Source: an uncultured Verrucomicrobiota bacterium | GTDB lineage: Bacteria > Verrucomicrobiota > Kiritimatiellia > CAIVKH01 | Direction of reading: 5' to 3' | NCBI GenBank assembly: GCA_937894535.1 | Contig: CALBHI010000162.1 | Location: 1 to 12,806 of the forward strand | DNA: 12,806 bases | Part shown: positions 7,892 to 12,806 of the stretch, in pieces | Position numbering within the stretch: the first letter of the stretch is position 1 | How the letters are laid out: each line of letters begins with the position of its first letter | Translations under genes and position numbers: made by a program | Notes under the pieces: model-generated | Databases searched by the model: none | What the model saw: the letters and a program-made list of their open reading frames with translations, nothing else | Told to the model about the DNA's origin: nothing

Positions 7892-8689
7892 ATGCCAGAA
7901 TTACCTGAAGTTGAAACAGCGCGCCGCGCGGTGGACCGGGCCGCGCGGGGCAAGGTGGTGCGGACGGTGTGGGTGGCGGAGGACCGCATCGTGTTCGAGG
8001 GCGTCCCCGCGGATCGGTTCGTAGCCGCGCTCACCGGGCGGCGGATCACCGGTTCGGACCGATGGGGCAAACACTATTGGCTCGCGTTTGAGGGGCGACC
8101 GTGGCTGGTGTTTCATTTCGGGATGACTGGCTGGACGCACGTGTATGCCGACGACTCGGAACGACCGAAGTTCCTCAAGCTCGAGCTGGAGTTGGAGGAC
8201 GGCACGCGCATCGGTTACCGTGATCCGCGTCGTATAGGCCGGGTTCGCTTGCGGGATAATCCGAGGGAGGAGCCGCCGATCAGCGAGCTCGGCTTTGATC
8301 CGTTGCATGGGTTACCGCCGGGGAAGGTATTCCGCGAGGAATTTGCCCGGCGCAAGGCACCGATCAAGGCGGTCCTGCTCGATCAATCGTTCAGTGCGGG
8401 GGTGGGCAACTGGATTGCCGACGAGGTGTTGTACCAGGCGGGCATTGATCCGCGGCGAAGGGCGGACACGTTGACCGCATCCGAAACGGCACGGGTGCGC
8501 GCCATTCTCAAGAAGGTCATCGGATTAGCCGTCAAGGTCGGATCGGACGATGCGCGTTTCCCGCGCACGTGGCTCTTTCACTACCGCTGGGGAAAGACCC
8601 GTGGCGCGGTGGATGGCCGGGGCAGGGCGATCCGTTTCACGGCGGTGGGCGGTCGTACGACCGCATGGGTTCCGGACGTACAGCGATAA
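7892..8689 (+). CDS. Formamidopyrimidine-DNA glycosylase family protein, zincless type
   Basis: Fpg/Nei family base-excision enzyme, 265 residues, expected to remove oxidised purines such as 8-oxoguanine and nick the abasic site. After Met removal it starts PELPEVE, giving the catalytic Pro1 and Glu2. K60 in RWGKHYW matches the conserved beta-turn Lys, HFGMTG supplies the intercalating Met (M78), and the helix-two-turn-helix core reads SAGVGNWIADEVLYQAGI (168-185). The usual C-terminal four-cysteine zinc finger is absent: the protein has no cysteine at all. The end, FTAVGGRTTAWVPDVQR, keeps the catalytic Arg (R255) in a zincless finger like that of plant and fungal FPG1 (established knowledge; resemblance by recall). 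An upstream in-frame ATG at 7760 is rejected because the motif needs PELPEVE at the N-terminus. Confidence 0.9.
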   Translation: MPELPEVETARRAVDRAARGKVVRTVWVAEDRIVFEGVPADRFVAALTGRRITGSDRWGKHYWLAFEGRPWLVFHFGMTGWTHVYADDSERPKFLKLELELEDGTRIGYRDPRRIGRVRLRDNPREEPPISELGFDPLHGLPPGKVFREEFARRKAPIKAVLLDQSFSAGVGNWIADEVLYQAGIDPRRRADTLTASETARVRAILKKVIGLAVKVGSDDARFPRTWLFHYRWGKTRGAVDGRGRAIRFTAVGGRTTAWVPDVQR

Positions 8690-8693
8690 ACAA

Positions 8694-8719
8694 GCGGAGG
8701 AGCGGTGGCGCTCCTCCGC
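8694..8719. terminator. Perfect hairpin between convergent genes, probable bidirectional terminator
   Basis: An 11-bp perfect GC-rich stem: GCGGAGGAGCG at 8694-8704 pairs with CGCTCCTCCGC at 8709-8719, with loop GTGG. It begins 4 bases after the glycosylase stop and ends 8 bases before the end of the Hsp20 operon. The leftward side is followed by TTGTTTA, fairly T-rich; the rightward side only by GGGTTGGGTT. It is likely shared by both genes, stronger for the Hsp20 side. Confidence 0.8.
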
Positions 8720-8727
8720 GGTTGGGT

Positions 8728-9240
8728 TCATGCGGCTTTTACGGGAATGCGGCGGATCGACGGATGCGCGCCGGGGCGTTTTGCGAGGCGGACGCGGAGT
8801 ACACCCCGCTTGAACGTTGCCTCCACGCGATCGCGGTCGATCCCGTCGGGCAGGGGAATAGTCCGGTAGAACGAGCCGAACGTCCGCTCAATGCGGTGCA
8901 CATTCCGGTCTTTCGTCGTTCGTTCCTCGCGTCGTTCCCCCTTGAGGGTCAGGGTGTGGTCGTTAAGGATGACGTCCACATCCTTCTCCTCGAGGCCGGG
9001 CAGGTCGGCGGTCACGGTTACGGCCTCATCCGATTCGACGACGTCGATCGAGGGGAGTCGGCTCCATGCGGTACGACCCGGATGGAGCAGGCTACCCGAC
9101 CAGGCTTCGTCGAACGGACGAAACAGTTCGTGGACCAGGTCCGCCATGCTGCGGTTGAGGTGGTCGGTGGGATCGTCGTGCGGCTTCAACACCTCAACCT
9201 CATGTTTCTTTTTTCTCCATGGGATCAAGTTTTTGACCAT
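8728..9240 (-). CDS. Hsp20 small heat-shock protein, third of three
   Basis: ATP-independent holdase that keeps unfolding proteins soluble as large oligomers. 170 residues: a long basic N-terminal arm (VKNLIPWRKKKHEVEVLK), then the alpha-crystallin domain at about 63-153 with ADLPGLEEKDVDV, LTLKGERREE, the FGSFYRTIPLP strand (121-131) and GVLRVRLAKR (146-155). The C-terminal tail holds the I-x-V anchor as RIPV (164-167). The ATG has GGGAG about 8 bases upstream. It lies 21 bases from the preceding Hsp20 and ends just before the hairpin at 8694-8719. The N-terminal arm is unlike those of its two neighbours, suggesting a different client range or oligomer (inference). Confidence 0.95.
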   Translation of the reverse strand: MVKNLIPWRKKKHEVEVLKPHDDPTDHLNRSMADLVHELFRPFDEAWSGSLLHPGRTAWSRLPSIDVVESDEAVTVTADLPGLEEKDVDVILNDHTLTLKGERREERTTKDRNVHRIERTFGSFYRTIPLPDGIDRDRVEATFKRGVLRVRLAKRPGAHPSIRRIPVKAA

Positions 9241-9261
9241 GACGGCTCTCCCGTTGGTGGT

Positions 9262-9645
9262 TCAGCTTGCGGTGGAGACGGCGATCTTGCGTGGCCGGGC
9301 TCTTTCCGATTTGGCCAGTGTCACGGTAAGAACACCGTTTTTCATCACGGCCTTGATTGAATCGGCGTCAAGGTCCGAGGTGAGTGAGAACACGCGGCGG
9401 TATTCCACCGGGGCAAACTCGCGGTAGCGCAGCTCGTAGCCGGCCGGCTCGGTCGCTTCGACCTTGCCGCTGATCGTCAGCGTCTGCTGCTCGACGGTCA
9501 GGTCCACGGACTTGTCGCTGACTCCGGGCATGTCGGCCACAATGACCACTTCGTGTTCGCGCTCGTACAGGTTCACCGCCGGCAGGACGACCGGGAGGTC
9601 AACCTGCGCGGGCTGTTGATTGGTTTGGGTGGCGATGTTGTTCAT
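9262..9645 (-). CDS. Hsp20 small heat-shock protein, second of three
   Basis: 127 residues, the shortest of the three. A Gln/Thr/Asn-rich N-terminus (NNIATQTNQQPAQ) precedes the alpha-crystallin domain at about 21-111: VADMPGVSDKSVDLTV, TLTISGKVE, YRRVFSLTSDLDADSIKA and GVLTVTLAKS (104-113). The tail carries the I-x-V anchor as KIAV (120-123). The loop reads YELRYREFAPVEYRRVF, where the other two have HR-ER-FGSF, so this paralogue is the most divergent. The start has AAAGGA upstream at a normal distance, and the gene begins 18 bases after the first Hsp20. Same operon and holdase role as its neighbours. Confidence 0.95.
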   Translation of the reverse strand: MNNIATQTNQQPAQVDLPVVLPAVNLYEREHEVVIVADMPGVSDKSVDLTVEQQTLTISGKVEATEPAGYELRYREFAPVEYRRVFSLTSDLDADSIKAVMKNGVLTVTLAKSERARPRKIAVSTAS

Positions 9646-9663
9646 GATGGATTCCTTTCCTGG

Positions 9664-10104
9664 TTAGTTCGCCTGGATGGCGATGCGTTTGCTCTTGGTT
9701 GATTCGCGGCGCGGGAGTTTCACCCGCAGCACGCCGTGTTCGTAGCGGGCGTTTACCTGGTCGGGCTCCACCGCGTAGGGCAGTTGCACGGTGCGGCTGA
9801 ACGAGCCGAAAGCTCGTTCATGGCGGTGCGCCGTGTCCTGTTCGGCGGCGAAGGGGTCCTTGCGGGTTCCGGCGATGGTTACAATGTCGTCGGCGACGGT
9901 CAGCTCGAAATCGTTCTGATCCACGCCCGGCATTTCCATCTCCAGGTATGCCTCGTTGTCGTTGCTCCAGAAATTCATGGACGGATAATCTGTTCCGCGC
10001 CCATGAACATCCCGGAACACCCGGTTCACGTGCCGCTCGAGCTGGCGAAGCTCGGCGAAGGGGTCAAAGCCCCAATCCCATCGATTCCATGTTGGTCTGA
10101 TCAT
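9664..10104 (-). CDS. Hsp20 small heat-shock protein, first of three
   Basis: 146 residues from ATG 10104, chosen because a perfect AAAGGAG lies 8 bases upstream; an in-frame ATG at 10191 would add 29 residues including a spurious hydrophobic stretch. The N-terminus MIRPTWNRWDWGFDPFAELRQLERHVNRVF is typical of bacterial Hsp20 (listed as MIRPTWNRWD then FDPFAELRQLERHVNRVF). The alpha-crystallin domain (about 43-131) shows MEMPGVDQNDFELTV, RHERAFGSFSRTVQLP (94-109) and GVLRVKLPRR (124-133). The tail has the I-x-I anchor as RIAI (140-143). It is the first gene of a three-gene leftward operon with 17-21-base gaps, probably stress-induced from the promoter candidate at 10150-10166. Confidence 0.95.
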   Translation of the reverse strand: MIRPTWNRWDWGFDPFAELRQLERHVNRVFRDVHGRGTDYPSMNFWSNDNEAYLEMEMPGVDQNDFELTVADDIVTIAGTRKDPFAAEQDTAHRHERAFGSFSRTVQLPYAVEPDQVNARYEHGVLRVKLPRRESTKSKRIAIQAN

Positions 10105-10149
10105 GACGATTACTCCTTTCATCGGTTGTTGTACCTTCACCAGATACAA

Positions 10150-10166
10150 TAGCAGCCAGCATGCCA
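10150..10166 (-). promoter_or_regulatory. Candidate -24/-12 (sigma-54-like) promoter for the Hsp20 operon
   Basis: Read leftward: TGGCATG-CTGG-CTGCTA, with GG and GC separated by exactly 10 bases. This fits the sigma-54 consensus TGGCAYG-N4-TTGCW with one mismatch (CTGC for TTGC). It would place the start about 34 bases before the Hsp20 ATG and leave its AAAGGAG site in the leader. I found no good TTGACA/TATAAT pair, no CIRCE element and no clear sigma-32 pattern. The rest of the 10105-10338 gap is AT-rich and holds, besides the kinase promoter, only a short ATGCA...TGCAT dyad around 10183-10197. Confidence 0.35.
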
Positions 10167-10302
10167 AAAAGTTTGCTAATGCATAAAACATTGCATGGTA
10201 TGGGATAGCGTAAAATACGAATTTTTCATGGTGTGCATATATGGCGCTGTTCCGGATATGTTAGGCGTATACATGAGTAATAATGACACACCGCCTCTGC
10301 GG

Positions 10303-10331
10303 TTGAAGCCCGTCGGGGATCTTGTTAGCCT
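10303..10331 (+). promoter_or_regulatory. Candidate promoter giving a leaderless lipid-kinase mRNA
   Basis: TTGAAG at 10303-10308, exactly 17 bases, then TAGCCT at 10326-10331. The ATG at 10339 lies 7 bases beyond the -10 box and has no Shine-Dalgarno site, so the message is predicted to be leaderless. The geometry copies that of the glycosylase promoter at 7857-7885. Confidence 0.55.
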
Positions 10332-10338
10332 ACGCGCC

Positions 10339-11232
10339 ATGGAGCGAATTCTGGTCATGGTGAATCCCAACGCTGGTTTCGGCTTGTCCTTATCGGGCTT
10401 GGCTGAAGCGGTGGAGGCGGCCTGGCGGGATCGGGATGCGGTTATCTCCTACCAGATCAGCCGGGATGTTGCAGACGGTCATCGCAAGGCACGTCAAGCG
10501 GTGGCGGACGGGGTGGATGTGGTGTTGGTGGCGGGCGGCGATGGCATGATCAATACGGTGGGCAGTGAACTGATCGGCTCATCGGTGGCGTTGGGTGTGT
10601 TGCCGGCGGGTAGTGGGAACGGGTTTGCGCGGCATTTCGGTATACCCTTGAATCCGGAGAAGGCGGCGGCGGCGCTGGTCGGGGCGCGGCGGGCGAAGAT
10701 CGATGTGGGATTCGCCAACCAGAGGCCTTTTTTTATCACGTGCAGCATGGCGGCGGATGCCACGCTGGTGCGGACTTTTGAGCGGATGCCGATGCGGGGA
10801 ATCCTGCCTTATGTGTTTGCCGCTGCCTATGAGTTTTTCGATTACCGGCCATCACCGTTTACCGTTGAGCTGGATGGCGGAGCAGCAGAGGTTATCGAGG
10901 ATCCGTTGGTGTTTACCGTCGCCAACTTGACCCAGTACGGCGGCGGGGCCCGGATTGCCCCAACGGCCCATGAAAACGATGGGATCCTCGAATTGGTGGT
11001 GATTGCCAAGTCCGATGCGGCGGCGGCCATGGCCGGGATCGGGCGTTTGTTCGACGGTACCATCAACCGGTTGCCCGGGGTGATGACCCGCCGGTTTCGG
11101 AGGTTGACGGTGCGGCGGCAGGGTCCCGCTCCGATGCAGGTGGATGGTGAATTGGTCCACACTGATGCCTCCGTGGTCGTCGAGGTGCATCCGGAGGCGT
11201 TGACGGTGCTGATTCCAGAGGGTGCTCGGTAA
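10339..11232 (+). CDS. Diacylglycerol kinase family lipid kinase (YegS/DgkB type)
   Basis: 297 residues, the normal size for this cytosolic, membrane-associated family, which phosphorylates diacylglycerol or related lipids and recycles them to phosphatidate. It starts MERILVMVNPNAG with the first nucleotide-binding strand, then VVLVAGGDGMINTVGSEL (61-78) and GVLPAGSGNGFARHFGIP (86-103), the GGDG and P-GTGN-FAR motifs. The GGDG loop ends in Met rather than the usual Thr, and GTGND is GSGNG. ENDGILELV (212-220) and the late MQVDGE (266-271) complete the substrate site. Longer in-frame starts at 10195 and 10273 are possible, but homology begins here and the promoter geometry points to 10339. The exact lipid cannot be read: sphingosine-kinase-like members share the fold. 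Confidence 0.9.
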   Translation: MERILVMVNPNAGFGLSLSGLAEAVEAAWRDRDAVISYQISRDVADGHRKARQAVADGVDVVLVAGGDGMINTVGSELIGSSVALGVLPAGSGNGFARHFGIPLNPEKAAAALVGARRAKIDVGFANQRPFFITCSMAADATLVRTFERMPMRGILPYVFAAAYEFFDYRPSPFTVELDGGAAEVIEDPLVFTVANLTQYGGGARIAPTAHENDGILELVVIAKSDAAAAMAGIGRLFDGTINRLPGVMTRRFRRLTVRRQGPAPMQVDGELVHTDASVVVEVHPEALTVLIPEGAR

Positions 11233-11240
11233 AGCTTTGC

Positions 11241-11269
11241 TTGGTTTTTCCCTGATCTTCTGCTAGGCT
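11241..11269 (+). promoter_or_regulatory. Candidate promoter for the four-cysteine protein
   Basis: TTGGTT at 11241-11246, 17 bases, TAGGCT at 11264-11269, beginning 9 bases after the lipid-kinase stop. The predicted start near 11276 leaves a leader of about 26 bases containing AGAAGGA. The AGGA can pair with TCCT at 11293-11296, a weak possible occlusion of the ribosome site. Confidence 0.5.
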
Positions 11270-11301
11270 CATTTCCAGTTAGAAGGAAACACCTCCTCGT
11301 T

Positions 11302-11574
11302 ATGAATAATCCCAGCACGAAGCCGGTCAAGGATTGCAAGGGCTGCGCCCTGAACCTTAAAACCCACTGCGCCATTTTCCATCACCCTGTGCTCAAGTGG
11401 AAAGGCCGCAATTGCGAAGGCTACAACAACGAGATGTATATCCGTCATTACGAGACAACCTTGAAGTTGGAAGGTGCCCGCGCCCGAAAGGAAGACCGGG
11501 TAAGCAAAGCCAAGGTCAGCCGGACGATTGGCCACTCGGATGGCGTCAAGCGGCGCGCCGGTCGCATGGCGTGA
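11302..11574 (+). CDS. Small four-cysteine protein, unknown function
   Basis: A 90-residue protein I cannot assign to a family. The N-terminal half holds four cysteines as C12-x2-C15-x7-C23-x14-C38 with nearby His22, His27 and His28, which suggests a small metal-binding (zinc or iron) knuckle (inference). WKGRNCEGYNNEMYIRHYE follows the last cysteine. The C-terminal half (from about residue 55) is strongly basic (ARARKEDR, KAKVSR, KRRAGR), as in nucleic-acid or ribosome binders. There is no signal peptide and no hydrophobic segment. AAGGA is 14 bases before the ATG, a long gap, but a promoter with good geometry lies just upstream and the frame uses the local codon style. Probably a real gene with its own transcript. 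Confidence 0.7.
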   Translation: MNNPSTKPVKDCKGCALNLKTHCAIFHHPVLKWKGRNCEGYNNEMYIRHYETTLKLEGARARKEDRVSKAKVSRTIGHSDGVKRRAGRMA

Positions 11575-11662
11575 TGCGGGTTTACCTGTAGCTGATGGCG
11601 GTCCGCACATTGTTGACTCAACCCCTCCTTCCACTGAACCCATGATCCATGTGCGTTAAGGT

Positions 11663-12409
11663 ATGACGCTTTTTCTCGGTTATGACATGGAGCCAGGCCT
11701 GATCCCTCTGGTGGTCGGCGTGGTGAGTACGCCGGAGGGGCTGGAGCGGGCGGCTGCCGCCGACTCCTGGCCCTGCGACGTGGTGGAAATCCGTCTCGAT
11801 CTGATCGGTGAGGAGTCCTGCGACTGGACGGTGGCGGCATTGCGCCTGACCAAGGCGGGATTGGGAACCTTGTTGACCGTGCGCCATGTTTCCGAGGGTG
11901 GACGGTGGACCGGTGACGAACAGGCGCGGTTGGATTGTTACCTTCAGGGCATTCCGCTGGTAACCGGCGTTGATGTCGAACTTGGGGCGGACATTCTGGC
12001 TGACGTCGTCAGTTCGGCCCGCGACCGGGTAACCATCATTGGTTCCCATCACAACTTCAGGGCGATGCCGGATGTGTCTTCGTTGTGCGAGACCGTGCGT
12101 TCCGGGCGCAGTGCGGGTGTCGATGTGGTGAAAATCGCGGCCTTTGCCTCGGATGAACTTGATCTGCGGCGCATGACCGGAGCGTTGAAGAAATGTGCCG
12201 ACAGCGCGGTGTGCATGTTGGCGATGGGACCGCAGGGACCCGCCTCGCGCATCAGCCTTCCGCTGGCGGGATCTTGCCTGACCTATGGATTTCTCGACAA
12301 GCCGAACGCTCCGGGGCAGCCCAGTGCCGGGGAAATCCGTGATGCCTTGATGGCCAAACACGACGAATACCGGGTGTTTGCCGAAATCCGCGCGGGCGAT
12401 CAGGCCTGA
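11663..12409 (+). CDS. aroD: 3-dehydroquinate dehydratase, type I
   Basis: Converts 3-dehydroquinate to 3-dehydroshikimate in the shikimate pathway through a Schiff base, in the cytosol. 248 residues. Signatures: VVEIRLDLIGE (40-50), TVRHVSEGG (72-80), GSHHNF (127-132) with the catalytic His130, VVKIAAFA (155-162) with the Schiff-base Lys157, then MGPQGPASR (188-196) and the substrate-closing end GSCLTYGFLDKPNAPGQPSAGEI (203-225, read as GSCLTYGF then NAPGQPSAGEI). All residues needed for activity appear present. An in-frame TAA at 11657 limits the start to 11663 or later; ATG 11663 has AAGG unusually close, and ATG 11687 (MEPGLIPLVV) is a possible alternative. No other shikimate gene is nearby. 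It converges on the next gene with a 13-base gap. Confidence 0.93.
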   Translation: MTLFLGYDMEPGLIPLVVGVVSTPEGLERAAAADSWPCDVVEIRLDLIGEESCDWTVAALRLTKAGLGTLLTVRHVSEGGRWTGDEQARLDCYLQGIPLVTGVDVELGADILADVVSSARDRVTIIGSHHNFRAMPDVSSLCETVRSGRSAGVDVVKIAAFASDELDLRRMTGALKKCADSAVCMLAMGPQGPASRISLPLAGSCLTYGFLDKPNAPGQPSAGEIRDALMAKHDEYRVFAEIRAGDQA

Positions 12410-12422
12410 ACCGGATTCTTGC

Positions 12423-12806
12423 CTACGGTGGAGAGGCACCGCGCCGGAAGTTCACCTGGATACTCACCGGATAGTCCCTCAAGCCGGTGAACAAGACCTG
12501 GTAACTTTCACCCGGGGTGACGGGAATCGGGGTGGTCATTGATCCCAGCCAAAGGACATCACCGGCCTTGAGGCGTCCGCCCCGCGCGTTGACTTCGTCG
12601 CGGATCCACCGCACCGACTCGATCGGATTTCCCATGATGGATGAAGCCTCCCCGGAGGCGATCACCTGCCCCTGTTTGTCCATGATCGACGCGCGCACGG
12701 CGGGCAACCGATTCACCAGGTCGGTATCGGAGCCATCGATGACCAGCGGGTCGCCCACCACCGCAAACCTTGCCCCGGCGTTGATCGCAGTGAGCCAGAG
12801 GGGTTT
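12423..12806 (-). CDS. MhpD/fumarylacetoacetate hydrolase-family hydratase or decarboxylase, C-terminal part
   Basis: The gene runs off the right edge; 127 residues of its C-terminal half are visible, open through base 12806 (reading KPLWLTAINAGARFAVVGDP at the edge). The match is to the 2-keto-4-pentenoate hydratase / 4-oxalocrotonate decarboxylase branch of the FAH superfamily: EASSIMGNPIESVRWI, then GGRLKAGDVLWLGSMTTPIPV and the end GESYQVLFTGL...VSIQVNF. The family uses a divalent metal to hydrate or decarboxylate 2-keto acids in aromatic catabolism, and some members have other substrates, so the reaction is not assigned. A GTG at 12761 is internal, not the start. It ends 13 bases from the convergent aroD, with no clear terminator in between. 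Confidence 0.85.
   Translation of the reverse strand, partial: KPLWLTAINAGARFAVVGDPLVIDGSDTDLVNRLPAVRASIMDKQGQVIASGEASSIMGNPIESVRWIRDEVNARGGRLKAGDVLWLGSMTTPIPVTPGESYQVLFTGLRDYPVSIQVNFRRGASPP

Noticed and set aside
8569..9360. 263-codon + strand frame running from the glycosylase end across the Hsp20 genes
   Set aside because: Crosses the perfect hairpin and lies antisense to two certain Hsp20 genes; its sequence has no family resemblance.
10105..10191. N-terminal extension of the first Hsp20 with a hydrophobic segment
   Set aside because: The internal ATG 10104 has a perfect AAAGGAG, and the extension overlaps the promoter candidate; the hydrophobic stretch is translated promoter DNA.
10105..10338. 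CIRCE or classic sigma-32 signal upstream of Hsp20
   Set aside because: No TTAGCACTC-N9-GAGTGCTAA and no convincing CTTGAA/CCCCAT pair was found.

Overview
This is an ordinary housekeeping stretch of a GC-rich bacterial chromosome (about 60% GC by eye). It has no phage, transposon, CRISPR, rRNA or tRNA signal that I can see. It holds 14 gene-sized coding regions, two of them cut by the window edges, plus one possible very short ORF. The phylum cannot be fixed from the sequence alone. An HU protein with a GRNP tip, dense AAGGA/GGAG ribosome sites and a downstream CGCGGAT-type repeat make me lean weakly towards the Planctomycetes-Verrucomicrobia side of bacteria; this is inference only.

Layout. 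Bases 1-4644 run rightward: the 3' part of proS (prolyl-tRNA synthetase), an 86-residue two-helix membrane protein, then a promoter and a tight HU - hisS - nupC-type nucleoside transporter group. A gap at 4645-4770 with a short CGCGGAT repeat separates this from a leftward group at 7791-4771: a DJ-1/PfpI family protein, nadB (L-aspartate oxidase) and nadC (quinolinate phosphoribosyltransferase), which are two of the three genes of de novo NAD synthesis. A possible 26-codon ORF exactly bridges the pfpI stop and the nadB start. Divergent from this group, an Fpg/MutM-family DNA glycosylase reads rightward (7892-8689). It lacks the zinc-finger cysteines and resembles the plant/fungal 'zincless' Fpg.

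A perfect 11-bp hairpin (8694-8719) lies between that gene and a leftward operon of three different Hsp20 chaperones (10104-8728). Divergent from these, a diacylglycerol-kinase-family lipid kinase (10339-11232), a small four-cysteine protein (11302-11574) and a type I 3-dehydroquinate dehydratase (11663-12409) read rightward. The window ends in the 3' part of a leftward MhpD/FAH-family hydratase or decarboxylase.

Regulation. Several promoters share TTG...-17-TAnnnT geometry (7815-7843, 7857-7885, 10303-10331, 11241-11269). Two of them, for the glycosylase and the lipid kinase, place the -10 box only 6-7 bases before the ATG, so those messages are predicted to be leaderless. Most other genes have normal Shine-Dalgarno sites. 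The Hsp20 operon instead has a -24/-12 (sigma-54-like) candidate.

I looked for a new multi-gene system and did not find a convincing one. The points most worth checking are the zincless glycosylase, the leaderless promoters, the bridging mini-ORF, the Hsp20 trio with its unusual promoter candidate, and the two unrecognised small proteins.
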